Below are positions 1 through 8,457 of a stretch of DNA of 61,997 nucleotides, one piece after another (the stretch's first letter is position 1; each line of letters starts with the position of its first letter). Source of the DNA: CAZTDD01 sp964612675 (GTDB taxonomy: Bacteria > Hinthialibacterota > Hinthialibacteria > Hinthialibacterales > JAKPRU01); assembly GCA_964612675.1 (NCBI GenBank), contig CAZTDD010000022.1:1-61997 (forward strand). Reading direction: 5' to 3'. The notes under the pieces are model-generated. The model did no database searches. It saw only the letters and a list, made by a program, of their open reading frames with translations, and was not told the origin of the DNA. The translations under genes and the position numbers were made by a program.

Positions 1-290
1 GCCCATCCAGGCGTACCGAATACGCCAATAAAATTAAATCCCTTGCTCTTCGCATCATTCAGATAGCTTTCCATTTCCCCGTCATTGAATCGAACCCCTG
101 ATGTCCACATGGTATCTCCAAGAAGGAAAACGGGCTGGCCGTTTTTTTGAAGGATATGACCATCAATACTGTACGGTGTGTTTGCAGCACGGATTTCTGA
201 TGAAATCATGAAGAAACATAATACAATAATGCATAAATGGGCTTTACCATGCGCAGTTTGATGATACTTTGACGAATTAAACATTTTCAT
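1..290 (-). CDS. Secreted DUF4038/apiosidase-like glycosidase, N-terminal fragment
   Basis: This reading frame runs off the left edge of the window, so only about 96 N-terminal residues are visible. It opens with a short polar stretch, a hydrophobic core (CIIVLCFFMISS) and an AA-rich cleavage region, which is a plausible signal peptide. The mature part reads YSIDGHILQKNGQPVFLLGD, then TMW and an acidic/aromatic stretch ending SKGFNFIGVFG. The pattern G-x-P-x-F-x-L-G-D-T-x-W followed by a YL-x-x-x-KGFN strand is the start of the TIM barrel in DUF4038 (apiosidase-like) glycosidases. From the family, a role in cutting plant or algal side-chain sugars outside the cytoplasm is likely; the catalytic residues lie outside the window. 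An ATG two codons downstream is an equally possible start. Confidence 0.7.
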   Translation of the reverse strand, partial: MKMFNSSKYHQTAHGKAHLCIIVLCFFMISSEIRAANTPYSIDGHILQKNGQPVFLLGDTMWTSGVRFNDGEMESYLNDAKSKGFNFIGVFGTPGW

Positions 291-557
291 GCGGGCTCCT
301 TTGAAAAACCATTTTACACGTTATCCCGATTACCTGTATCACCTAGGTGGTCATCACGTTTATGATACTATTCACTTTCGCCTAACGAATGCTTTTCGCT
401 CAGTTTTCTTCGTTGTCAGCAACCAATCCTTCGTCCCTTTGTTGGATCACCAAGACAACATACGTCATTGGATCGAAACTCTTTGCAAGATAACCGAGTC
501 AACAGTCTTCCGCATCATAACAGCAAGGTCATCATTGTCATTCTCTCATTTTCAAAA
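291..557 (-). pseudogene. Gene-free stretch holding the decayed 3' continuation of the sulfatase
   Basis: No intact gene is visible here. On the minus strand, directly past the stop of the sulfatase at 558, the +1 frame (562-515) reads VGDFENERMTMMTLLL before a stop. Complete sulfatases continue after the ...LIERVD strand with a helix of the type IGxxLDALExxxMxDDTLxxFTSDHG, so this looks like the same segment after small deletions and a frameshift. The rest of the stretch (291-510) has stops in all frames and nothing I recognise. The homology is read by eye and is moderate at best. Confidence 0.4.
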
Positions 558-1337
558 TCACCAACCGTCCACCCGTTCAATCAGCCGATAATAGCCCCAG
601 ATATGGCGCCGCCAGTCGTCTTCCGTATAATTACCGACCGGGAACAGCCTGTGCGCCTGGTAGGACTTGCGCATATGGGTCATGATGTCGGTTTCGTTTT
701 TGGGTGGTTCCGAGTTTTCTCTCAGGGGCGGCCGCTCATCGAGCGGTGGAACGGGGCCGAGTTCCTTGCCGGGAATCGATTCTTTTCTCGCCCATTGGCA
801 GATCTCGTGGGGGCTAAGAAACGAAGCCACAGCCAGGAACGGACGATCGTGTTTTTGCTTGAGAAAATCGGCCGCATATTCCGGGTTCATTATAGCGTCT
901 CTTCCAACAAAGGTGTCAAAGCCGCCCCGGCCCTCCAGTGCGACGTGCCATTTGCCGAAATAAGCGGTCTTGTAACCGGCGCTTTTGAAGATCTCCCCTA
1001 ATTCAAGTCCAGTAGGTTCTAGCCTTTTCCGGCCATTGGTTTGGACACCGGTCTGGTGGGGGTATACTCCGGTCATCATGGACGTGCGCATCGGCATGCA
1101 AAGGGGATTTGGAGCGTAGGCGCGGGTGAAACGAACGCCGTTTTCAGCCAGGGCGTCCATATTCGGTGTGTGTAAATACTCTCTTCCCAAAACACAGCTC
1201 ATACCGTCGCCGAACTGCTGGTCCGTCATGATTATCAAAATGTTGGGTTTGGAATCGGCCGCGTTTCCGGTATTTTCCAACACCGATATTGCCGGTAATG
1301 CGCAACCGAATGTCTTGAAAAAATCTCGTCGTTTCAT
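558..1337 (-). CDS. Sulfatase, truncated after the N-terminal half
   Basis: The start at MKRRDFFKTFG gives a twin-arginine-type leader (KRRDFFK) followed by a hydrophobic segment; a longer frame begins at 1391 but adds residues unlike a leader. The N-terminal sulfatase core is clear: NILIIMTDQQ with the metal-binding Asp (about residue 39), HTPNMDALAENGVRFTRAY, and PLCMPMRTSMMTGVYPHQTG, where Cys80 in C-x-P-x-R is the residue normally oxidised to formylglycine. YKTAYFGKWH follows. The protein stops at ...YYRLIERVDGW, about 260 residues. Family members of this type are usually around 450-500 residues and need the later SDHG metal site, which is missing. The remainder is traceable out of frame just downstream, so this is probably a recent pseudogene and inactive. 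It sits beside a partial glycosidase, consistent with a glycan-degrading neighbourhood. Confidence 0.8.
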   Translation of the reverse strand: MKRRDFFKTFGCALPAISVLENTGNAADSKPNILIIMTDQQFGDGMSCVLGREYLHTPNMDALAENGVRFTRAYAPNPLCMPMRTSMMTGVYPHQTGVQTNGRKRLEPTGLELGEIFKSAGYKTAYFGKWHVALEGRGGFDTFVGRDAIMNPEYAADFLKQKHDRPFLAVASFLSPHEICQWARKESIPGKELGPVPPLDERPPLRENSEPPKNETDIMTHMRKSYQAHRLFPVGNYTEDDWRRHIWGYYRLIERVDGW

Positions 1338-1771
1338 CGTTTGTTTATCCGCCCGTTGGGTGAGTCTGTCATATATTGCATCTACTTTCACTCTAATCGG
1401 TCAAGTCCCTTCTCTGCTTCGAGATGACTATCGTATATTCTCCCATCTGAAGCGACTGTTTCAGCCAACTCTCCTGCACCAATCGGAAACAGCTGGTAGA
1501 AGATATTCCTGTCCGACGTCTGGGACTGCAAGAACGATAACCTCTGCAAGCACCATCGGTCCCCTGCCGGCGAGAGCATTGAAGCATGGTTCTAAGGCAA
1601 ACCCCAAAGCGCCTAATCGCACTTCCGGTTCGGCAGGTTCGAACTGGGAGTGCCTTTGGCCTTGCTGCCTATGCTCATAATCCAGCCGGCGCTTTTTTCA
1701 TTGTTCATTCCTCGGCGTTTCAAACAGTTGATTACAGCGAAGTCCAACCGACCGGTTACAGGGAAAAGCAT
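1338..1771. other. Intergenic stretch without a recognised gene
   Basis: About 430 bases separate the truncated sulfatase from the response regulator. On the minus strand there are short open frames, for example 1388-1579 (63 codons), and a longer ATG-poor frame around 1490-1730, but none shows a motif, a ribosome binding site or a family I know. It may hold promoter sequence for the sulfatase or further relics. I call no gene here. Confidence 0.5.
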
Positions 1772-2452
1772 TCACGGAACAAACTTGTATCCCATTCGAT
1801 GGACGGTGACGATATGCTTTGGATGTTCAGGGTCTTCTTCGATCTTCTGGCGTAGTTTGGCGATATGATTGTCGACCGTTCGAGTCGATGGAAAGGACTC
1901 ATATCCCCACACTTCTTCCAGAAACATCTCACGGCTTACAATCTCGCCTCGATGTTCCGCTAAGAGCCGAATCATCTCAAATTCCCGTGGAGAGAGTTCA
2001 ATCGGCTCTCCGCCTTTGGTTGCGTCGTAACGGTCGAAATTGAAATAGAAGTCACCGAACTGATATTCCCGCAGGTTAGGACTTCCGCCGATCGTACGGC
2101 GAAGAATCGCTTTCACGCGAGCGAGTAATTCACGCAGGCTGAACGGTTTGGTGATATAATCGTCTGCACCGACTTCGAGCCCCAGCACCCGGTCGCTTTC
2201 GGAACCTTTCGCGGTCAGCATAATGATCGGAGTGACATTGCCTTCCCGCTTCAATTGACGGCACAGATCGAGTCCGTCCATCCCCGGAAGCATCAAATCC
2301 AGAATGATGAGGTCAAACGATTCCTGTTGCGCCAACCGCAGCCCTTCCGTCCCGTTTGCGGTGGCGACCGTGGTGTACCCCTCGTATTGGAGATTGTCCT
2401 CAAGACCGCGCCGCATGTCCGGCTCATCTTCCACTATAAGAATCTTCGTCAT
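1772..2452 (-). CDS. OmpR/PhoB-family response regulator
   Basis: This 226-residue protein has a receiver domain (residues 1-120) and a winged-helix DNA-binding domain (about 130-226). The acidic pocket is ILIVEDEPD, the phosphoacceptor is Asp52 in LIILDLMLPGMDG, Thr80 lies in MLTAKG and the conserved Lys102 in ITKPF. The effector domain carries LSPREFEMIRLLAEHRG and the recognition-helix region TRTVDNHIAKLRQKIE, ending in VTVHRMGYKFVP as full-length PhoB-type regulators do. The start codon overlaps the stop of the histidine kinase gene by four bases (ATGA), so the two are translationally coupled and form one two-component system. All residues needed for activity are present. Regulated genes cannot be told from the sequence, but the kinase follows hflKC, which suggests an envelope-stress or protein-quality signal. 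Confidence 0.95.
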   Translation of the reverse strand: MTKILIVEDEPDMRRGLEDNLQYEGYTTVATANGTEGLRLAQQESFDLIILDLMLPGMDGLDLCRQLKREGNVTPIIMLTAKGSESDRVLGLEVGADDYITKPFSLRELLARVKAILRRTIGGSPNLREYQFGDFYFNFDRYDATKGGEPIELSPREFEMIRLLAEHRGEIVSREMFLEEVWGYESFPSTRTVDNHIAKLRQKIEEDPEHPKHIVTVHRMGYKFVP

Positions 2453-4185
2453 GTTTTGTTGTCACTCTCCTTGGTATCGGGCGAAGACCCCGGAATGGGA
2501 ATGTGGAGAGAAAACGTCGACCCCTCGCCCGGACTGCTGTGAATCGTCAATCGGCCGTGATGCCCTTCAATGATATGTTTGACAACCGACAATCCCAAAC
2601 CGCTCCCTCCGCGCTCGCGCACGCGGGGATCGTCCACACGATAGAACTGACGACACAGTTTTTTGACCTCGCTGGGAGGAATGCCGATACCGTGGTCGCG
2701 TACGTTGATCGTTACATCTCCATCGACATGTCTCGCATCCACTTCGACAAGCCTTCCTTCCCCCGAATACTTGGCAGCGTTCGACAAAAGATTCCACAGC
2801 GCCTGCGTCATCGCACCTCGATCCAACCGCACCATCGGCAGATTCGACTCGACGTCGACACGGAGATCCAAATTATTTCGGGACATGTGAAAGCGCATTG
2901 AATCGGCAACATCTTCGACAACGTCCGAGACAGACCCAAGGCTGAGCTGATATTGTTTCTGCCCTGCCTCGATCTTGGAGAAATCCAGCACATTGTCAAT
3001 CAGCTTCGATAACCTCTCACTTTCCCGCGTTATCGTATGAAGATACTCGCGGCTTCGTTCGGCGTCTCGAATGCGCCCCATTTCTAAAGTCTCCGCAAAC
3101 AACCGAATCAAACCAAGTGGCGTGCGAAGTTCATGAGAGACGCGCGCGACAAAACTCGCGCGAAGATCCGCCAGGTTCAATTCGCGTCTCAGGTTTTGAA
3201 TCATCTGAATGATCGCCAACACCATGATCACCGTTGCGGTAATAATCAACGGAATCGTGACACCTCGGACTTCCTCGATACTGAGCCACTTTCCCACACC
3301 CGCATGACGTGCATAACGAACACGCCAAAACGGAAACAGTTCGAGGCTCCATACATGTTCCGAATACCCTTGTGCGAAGAGTCCGGGTTGGCCCGGGGCG
3401 CTTTCCGCAATGACCGTATTTTGTTCGTCAACGACCTCCAACGGATATTCTCCCATCAAATTGTATTCCCCGCCCCAAATAATACGCGTTTCATGAATGA
3501 TCGGTACGAGAATATCCTCTTTGACATACTCGAGGTCGAAAACAAATCCCAGGGCCAACGTTCGCGCATCGGTCTCGGGCTGCCGGTCCAAAAGAAAGAC
3601 AGTATTCGAGGCGACAAAATAACCGATCTCTTCATCGCTGTTGACGAAAATGTCCCCTTCGACCTGAAGGGAATCGGCTTGCTGTCTCGCCATTTCGATA
3701 TCGTGCGAAATCCGTTCTCTCAAATCATTCACCATCGTGTCAGACGGAGAATCACAGCGTTGCCACACACTGATCTCCGACAAGCGGCCGGGGAGTAATC
3801 CAGGGGCCGTCTGCGCCTCTTTTACGCGCTCATAGAAAAGAAGAGAATCGTCGGCGCTTTGGACATAGAACCAACGGACGAATGGTAAAGGCAATCGGAA
3901 GGCAAGACGCTCGGCGGTACCCCTCAATAGTTCTTCAGCCTCGCGTTGATCGGCATAGAAGCGCATCACGATGGTAAATTCGCGCTGCCGCCGTTTCATT
4001 TCCTGTTTGAGAAACTGGTCGATGGTTACTTTGTGACTATCGAGATCGCTGGTGATCAATGGGCCGAGCGCCATCTCTACATTGCCAACAACCTTGAAAC
4101 CGCAGTAGATAATCAAACCGGCGGGCAAAATAATCGCTAGTGGGGCGGTAATCAGCAGGCGGCGGCGAGGATTCGAGAGTGGCAT
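2449..4185 (-). CDS. Membrane sensor histidine kinase
   Basis: The 578-residue protein has a membrane segment at about 10-32, a periplasmic sensor region of roughly 275 residues without a recognised domain, a second membrane segment at about 309-328, then a HisKA dimerisation domain with the phosphoacceptor His351 in SHELRTPLG. The ATPase domain has the N box (ALWNLLSNAAKYS, about 462-474), G1 (VRDHGIGIP, about 495-503) and G2 (GGSGLGLSVVKH, 526-537). It autophosphorylates and passes phosphate to the regulator encoded immediately downstream, whose start overlaps its stop. No HAMP domain is evident between the second membrane segment and HisKA; the linker is short (NLRRELNLADLRASF), as in some PhoR/ResE-like kinases. 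It lies 61 bases after hflC in the same direction. Confidence 0.93.
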   Translation of the reverse strand: MPLSNPRRRLLITAPLAIILPAGLIIYCGFKVVGNVEMALGPLITSDLDSHKVTIDQFLKQEMKRRQREFTIVMRFYADQREAEELLRGTAERLAFRLPLPFVRWFYVQSADDSLLFYERVKEAQTAPGLLPGRLSEISVWQRCDSPSDTMVNDLRERISHDIEMARQQADSLQVEGDIFVNSDEEIGYFVASNTVFLLDRQPETDARTLALGFVFDLEYVKEDILVPIIHETRIIWGGEYNLMGEYPLEVVDEQNTVIAESAPGQPGLFAQGYSEHVWSLELFPFWRVRYARHAGVGKWLSIEEVRGVTIPLIITATVIMVLAIIQMIQNLRRELNLADLRASFVARVSHELRTPLGLIRLFAETLEMGRIRDAERSREYLHTITRESERLSKLIDNVLDFSKIEAGQKQYQLSLGSVSDVVEDVADSMRFHMSRNNLDLRVDVESNLPMVRLDRGAMTQALWNLLSNAAKYSGEGRLVEVDARHVDGDVTINVRDHGIGIPPSEVKKLCRQFYRVDDPRVRERGGSGLGLSVVKHIIEGHHGRLTIHSSPGEGSTFSLHIPIPGSSPDTKESDNKT

Positions 4186-4246
4186 ATTCGCACCTCACAC
4201 AACCTGGTCCCGTGCATAGATCATAGCCGTTGGAACAGATCCAGCT

Positions 4247-5314
4247 TTAGTCCAACGATTCAAGCAAGCGAAACAGCTGATTTCGAGTCGTCAAAACAAA
4301 TGTCGATTCATCATCGGCGACTTTTTCCAGGGCCTCCAGAGATCGGAGAAACTCGTAGAACTCCGGGTCGCTCTGATACCCTCGTACCGTACGTCCTGCA
4401 CCGGTTGTGGGATCTTCCTCGCGGAAGCCCTGTGCATAGATTTTCAGTGCTTCCGCTTCCCCCTCGCCTTGGATCACACGTGCCTGGCGGAAAGTCTCAG
4501 CCAGTTTAATTTTCACTTCCTTATCGGTTTCCGCCATGATCTTCGTCTGTTCGGCCTTGCCTTCTTCTTCATAGCGCATCGCGATTCGTTGCCGTTCCGC
4601 CTGCATCCGGGAATACACTTTGTTCTTGTTATCTTCGGGCAATTCGGCCCGTTGGATCCGAACATCGATAACGAGCACACCGAACTCTCGCGCAGCGGGA
4701 ACGCATTCTTCAGTAACTCTCTGATTGATCTCCTCGCGGCCGACTTCGATCCGACTGACTGCATCGCTGAGGGCATACTCCAATTCGCGGTCGAATATGT
4801 TGTTCGTTGTCCGAATAATCTCTTGATACTCTCTTTGTCCCAATTCCCGGCGCAACACAGAATAAATAATTTCGTCAAGACGAGACCGGGCCGCCTCCAT
4901 GGTTCGCACCTTTCTCATGAAACGGAGGGGATTCGTAATCCTCCATCGCGCAAAATTGTCTATGATGAGGGTTCGTTTATCGCGCGTTGTAATGGGACGC
5001 GGATCGGATTCATAGGCCATTAAACGGTTATCAAAATGAGTCGCTTCCCAAAGAAACGGTATCTTATAATAGAGTCCGGCTCCGAAACTCACATCGACAT
5101 CCAAATGCGATTCCTGGTTCGTTTGTTCGATCTCGTCAAGAAGGGTTTTTTGTTCCTCTTCGGTACGAGCCCCGGAAATCACCCAAATCGGACGCCCCAG
5201 TTGAGTAACAACAACCTGTTCACGTTCTGAGACGGTGAACAAACAACTGGCAACAGCGGCGAGAATCAGAATCCCAACGACACCCAGTGCTATCATTTTA
5301 CCTTGACTCATCAA
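4247..5314 (-). CDS. hflC: HflC-like SPFH/prohibitin-family membrane protein
   Basis: The protein (355 residues) begins with one membrane segment (MIALGVVGILILAAVASCLF) and continues with an SPFH domain: VSEREQVVVTQLGRPIWV, later AGLYYKIPF, the strand DKRTLIIDNFARWRI, LDEIIYSVLRRELG and FGVLVIDVRIQRAELP. The C-terminal part is a charged coiled coil (MQAERQRIAMRYEEEGKAEQ) ending in an LxALEKVADDESTFVLTT segment typical of HflC. With HflK it forms a large periplasm-facing cage around the FtsH protease and moderates membrane-protein degradation. The oddity is an extra acidic, helical-looking insertion of roughly 25 residues (ARTEEEQKTLLDEIEQTNQE) between the first two SPFH strands, where E. coli HflC has only a short loop. 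It lies 81 bases after hflK. Confidence 0.88.
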   Translation of the reverse strand: MMSQGKMIALGVVGILILAAVASCLFTVSEREQVVVTQLGRPIWVISGARTEEEQKTLLDEIEQTNQESHLDVDVSFGAGLYYKIPFLWEATHFDNRLMAYESDPRPITTRDKRTLIIDNFARWRITNPLRFMRKVRTMEAARSRLDEIIYSVLRRELGQREYQEIIRTTNNIFDRELEYALSDAVSRIEVGREEINQRVTEECVPAAREFGVLVIDVRIQRAELPEDNKNKVYSRMQAERQRIAMRYEEEGKAEQTKIMAETDKEVKIKLAETFRQARVIQGEGEAEALKIYAQGFREEDPTTGAGRTVRGYQSDPEFYEFLRSLEALEKVADDESTFVLTTRNQLFRLLESLD

Positions 5315-5395
5315 TGGAAAATCCTCCCAGCATCCCTTTCAGGCTTGCCTGTATTCCTGCACCCACTACTCTCCACTTTAATCGCGAGATGCGAG

Positions 5396-6439
5396 TCATC
5401 GTTCGTTCGATGTCCCGCCCGCGTCTCTTTCCTGCGATGGTGTCCTTTCCTCCGTGGTGGCGCGAGGAGGTCTCTCTTCCTGAAGATTGATAAACTTCAA
5501 CACATCCTCATCCGCCCCGAGAATGATCTTTCTCTTCCCGGGAAGAATGTTTTCCATTGTTTCCAGATAGAGACGGGTCTTCGTAACGTCTTTGGCGGTT
5601 TGATACTCGCGCAGGATGCGGTCGAATTTCTCGACCTCTCCCTTCGCTTGCACGATACGCTGTTCTTTCTTTGCCTCGGCTTCACGAATGGTCTTCACAA
5701 CCGTTCCTTCGACACGTGCCAGTTCGCTGTTGCGGTATCCCTGCGCCTGATTGATGTATCGTTCAAAGGATTGGCGGGCGCTTTCAACCTCTCGGAACGC
5801 CGACGCGACCTCATCGGGTGGTGATACATCCTGAAGAACAACCGCAATAATTGAAACACCCAATCCGTATAAATCGACCAATTCTTGAAGCTTTTTGAAG
5901 ATTTCGGCTTCGATCTCCCCTTTTCCGTACGTAAGAGGAGCATCGATTTCGTAGTCGCCCACCACCTGTCGAGTGGCTGCTTCTGCAAGGTTTTTTAAGG
6001 TCGAATCTGGACTGCGAACCTCGAATCGATATTGAAACGCATTCGAAACACGGTACTGAACCGCCATTTCCACTAAGACAATGTTCTGGTCGCCGGTCAA
6101 CATGACCTGCTCTTCCGTCACATCTCGATACTCGGCACTCGGTTCAGTTCTGACTGTGCGGTAGCCGATTTCCAGACGTTTCATTTCCGTAACCTGTTCT
6201 TTTTCAACAACTTCAATCGGCCAGGGAAGACGAAAATGGATACCGGGCCCCGCAGACCGAACATACTTGCCGAACCGCAGAACAAGCCCTTCCTCTTCAG
6301 GCCCCACCGTGAACCAGGGCCTACCGGTGACGATAATAACCAGCAGAACGGCTGCGAGAACCCCATACAGGATAAACTTGGGGCTCGGTGTTCCGGGGCG
6401 CAGTACGATTGTTCCGTCGTTGTCAGTTGACCAATCCAT
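5396..6439 (-). CDS. hflK: HflK-like SPFH-family membrane protein
   Basis: The 347-residue protein has an N-terminal membrane segment (FILYGVLAAVLLVIIVTG) and the HflK-type SPFH core: FTVGPEEEGLVLRFGKYV, GPGIHFRLPWPIEVV, MLTGDQNIVLVEMAVQYRV, EAATRQVVGDYEIDAPLTYG and VVLQDVSPPDEVASAFREV. The MLTGD and DVxPPxEV segments separate HflK from HflC. A long helical region (YINQAQGYRNSELARVEGTV) is followed by ILREYQTAKDVTKTRLYLET and a disordered, charged tail. It is expected to pair with the HflC encoded next and bind FtsH. E. coli HflK has a Gly-rich N-terminal region that is lacking here, which is common outside Proteobacteria. The start follows yicC by 18 bases, so the genes are probably cotranscribed. 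Confidence 0.92.
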   Translation of the reverse strand: MDWSTDNDGTIVLRPGTPSPKFILYGVLAAVLLVIIVTGRPWFTVGPEEEGLVLRFGKYVRSAGPGIHFRLPWPIEVVEKEQVTEMKRLEIGYRTVRTEPSAEYRDVTEEQVMLTGDQNIVLVEMAVQYRVSNAFQYRFEVRSPDSTLKNLAEAATRQVVGDYEIDAPLTYGKGEIEAEIFKKLQELVDLYGLGVSIIAVVLQDVSPPDEVASAFREVESARQSFERYINQAQGYRNSELARVEGTVVKTIREAEAKKEQRIVQAKGEVEKFDRILREYQTAKDVTKTRLYLETMENILPGKRKIILGADEDVLKFINLQEERPPRATTEERTPSQERDAGGTSNER

Positions 6440-6457
6440 TATCTACATCCTTTGTTC

Positions 6458-7357
6458 TTATTCCACATTCTGAACCTGTTCACGGAGGCGGTCAATCTGC
6501 CCCTTGAGCCGCAGGACTCTTTGTACCACTTCCATGGAGGAACTCTTGGCTCCCATCGTGTTCGCTTCCCGAAACATCTCCTGGCAGAGAAAATCCAAGC
6601 GGCGGCCGACCGCCTTGTACGCATCGGTCTCGACGGAATTCTCTTCTAGAATCTCGCGAAACTGGTCTACGTGGCTGAGAAGCCGAACGCACTCCTCCCG
6701 AATATCGGAGCGATCCGCGTAATACGCGATCTCTTGAATCACTCGGCTCTCGTCTATGTCGATTTTTTGCACCCACTCCGCAATTCGTTCGGTCATTTTG
6801 TTACGAAATTCCTCCAGAACCTGCTCGCGGGCTCCAGAGATCTCCCTCGTGACATGCTCGATTTTCGTGAGAATCTTGTTCAATTCCGCGGCCAGGTTTT
6901 CTCCTTCCCTCCGCTTCATGGCAACAAGGTCGCTCAACGCGCGCTCGACGATCTTGTGCACAGCCCCCCATAAATCGTCAGGCGACAGCACCGGTTCCTG
7001 CACTTCAAACACCCCCGGCAGGTTCAAGAGAAATTCAAGCCGAACCGGCCTAAGTTTAGGGAATTGTTCCTGAATACCGCGAATGGCTTCCAAATAGCGA
7101 GCCGCCACTTCCGGTTTCGAACTGACCAGGAACTCGTCCTGCATCTTCAACTCGCCCTTTAGATAAATCTCTACCCGGCCCCGCTTGATTTGTTTTCCGA
7201 CAGTATCTCTCGTGGGCACGTCGAGCATCGCAAGCGCCCGTGAAGAATGATAGTGAATATCAAATCCTCGATGGTTGAGCGATTTCATCTCACATTGAAT
7301 CTGCCCCGAGTCCACTTTGGTGCAAATACTGGCATATCCGGTCATGCTGCGAATCAT
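6458..7357 (-). CDS. yicC: YicC/YloC-family endoribonuclease
   Basis: I place the start at MIRSMTGYAS, the invariant beginning of the family, giving 300 residues; the open frame extends 51 codons upstream to 7510 but that part is unlike YicC. Recognisable segments are SMTGYAS near the N terminus, CEMKSLNHRGFDIHYHSSRA (family core with KSxNxR), IKRGRVEIYL, and the C-terminal DUF1732 part with DESRVIQEIAYYADRSDIRE, EECVRLLSHVDQF, GRRLDFLCQEMFREANTMGA and KSSSMEVVQRVLRLKGQIDRLREQVQNVE. YicC members are endoribonucleases acting on structured or small RNAs. The gene is divergent from the MTA phosphorylase gene and first in the run leading to hflKC. Confidence 0.92.
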   Translation of the reverse strand: MIRSMTGYASICTKVDSGQIQCEMKSLNHRGFDIHYHSSRALAMLDVPTRDTVGKQIKRGRVEIYLKGELKMQDEFLVSSKPEVAARYLEAIRGIQEQFPKLRPVRLEFLLNLPGVFEVQEPVLSPDDLWGAVHKIVERALSDLVAMKRREGENLAAELNKILTKIEHVTREISGAREQVLEEFRNKMTERIAEWVQKIDIDESRVIQEIAYYADRSDIREECVRLLSHVDQFREILEENSVETDAYKAVGRRLDFLCQEMFREANTMGAKSSSMEVVQRVLRLKGQIDRLREQVQNVE

Positions 7358-7554
7358 TTCGATTGATCCAATCTTTGTCTGAGTCTGCGGAACAAGAGAA
7401 TCCGCCATCCGTCGAACGGCGTCCGAAACACATATCCCACCGGGGTACACGGGATCGCGCGGGAAGAAAAGCCTTGACGAACCTGTATAGCGTAACATAG
7501 TTTGGTCCACCTGCCAGCTGCGGGTACATCAGAAGAAAGGCGGTCCCGAAGTCT

Positions 7555-8409
7555 ATGTCTGCACGAATCGGTATCATCGGAGGTTCCGGAGTCTATCAAT
7601 TCGAGGGAGTGGAGTATCATGATGAGGTCGCAGTCAATACACCTTACGGGAGTCCCTCGGACGCAATCCGCCTGGGCACCTTCGCCGACCGCGAATTGGC
7701 TTTTCTCCCCCGCCACGGCCGAACCCATAGCTTTAACCCGACCAACGTTCCGTTTGCGGCGAATATCTACGCCATGAAGAAGCTCGATGTCGAGTGGATC
7801 ATCGCCTTGAACGCTGTTGGCAGCCTCGCCATCGAGATGGAACCAATGCATCTTGTGATCCCCGATCAGCTGATCGATCGCACCAAGAGTCGGATCAATA
7901 GCCTTTTCGATCCAATCGCCGTCCATGTCGGCTTCGCGGACCCGTTTTGCAACGATCTACGCAGCATTCTCATTCAAGCCGCCAAGGATTGCCAAATCAC
8001 GATGCACGAGAAAGGAACGTACGTTTGCATGGAAGGGCCGCTATTTTCGACAAAAGCCGAGTCGCACTTGTACCGCAGCTGGGGAGCCCACCTGATTGGC
8101 ATGACCGCCCTCCCGGAAGCAAAACTCGCGCGGGAAGCGGAGATCTGTTACGCGACTGTCGCGTCCGTCACCGACTACGATTGCTGGCATGAAGAGATCG
8201 TCGATATTCAAACGGTAATCGAGTATCTGACCAAGAACGCGGAGAATGTGAAGAAGGTGGTCAAACAGGCGATCCAATCGATTCCGGCGTCGCGCCCTAC
8301 GGAACATCCCTGCGCCATAGCTCTGAAAGACGCCGTTCTGACGCGACCCGAGGATTTCCCTAAGGAAAAGCGAAAGGCGTTTGAGTTCTTGTTGAAGAAG
8401 TACCGATGA
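7555..8409 (+). CDS. mtnP: S-methyl-5'-thioadenosine phosphorylase
   Basis: The 284-residue protein belongs to the PNP/MTAP trimeric nucleoside phosphorylase family. Visible motifs are the N-terminal phosphate loop IGIIGGSGVYQF, the second phosphate-binding segment LPRHGRTHSFNPTNVPFAAN, the sugar-binding YVCMEGPLFSTKAES, and the base-binding region LIGMTALPEAKLAREAEI followed by VTDYDCW. MTAP cleaves methylthioadenosine, a by-product of polyamine synthesis and SAM use, to adenine and 5-methylthioribose-1-phosphate, feeding methionine salvage. The MT-x-x-PEAKLAREAEICYA signature is the usual MTAP form; bacteria can use such enzymes on inosine, so exact substrate preference is an inference. No other salvage genes are adjacent. 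It is divergent from yicC and about 50 bases upstream of the ATPase gene. Confidence 0.92.
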   Translation: MSARIGIIGGSGVYQFEGVEYHDEVAVNTPYGSPSDAIRLGTFADRELAFLPRHGRTHSFNPTNVPFAANIYAMKKLDVEWIIALNAVGSLAIEMEPMHLVIPDQLIDRTKSRINSLFDPIAVHVGFADPFCNDLRSILIQAAKDCQITMHEKGTYVCMEGPLFSTKAESHLYRSWGAHLIGMTALPEAKLAREAEICYATVASVTDYDCWHEEIVDIQTVIEYLTKNAENVKKVVKQAIQSIPASRPTEHPCAIALKDAVLTRPEDFPKEKRKAFEFLLKKYR

Positions 8410-8457
8410 TATACTATTTTTGTGAGCTTCAGACCGAAGGTAGAGAGGATCACGAAG

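Noticed and set aside
289..591. Open frame of 100 codons on the + strand at the left edge
   Set aside because: It overlaps the decayed sulfatase end, has no ribosome binding site or family-like motif, and its composition is that of an antisense shadow.
1388..1579. 63-codon minus-strand frame just upstream of the sulfatase
   Set aside because: It overlaps the longer sulfatase frame by four bases, which looks like coupling, but the product has no recognisable feature and the likely sulfatase start is 50 bases further in.
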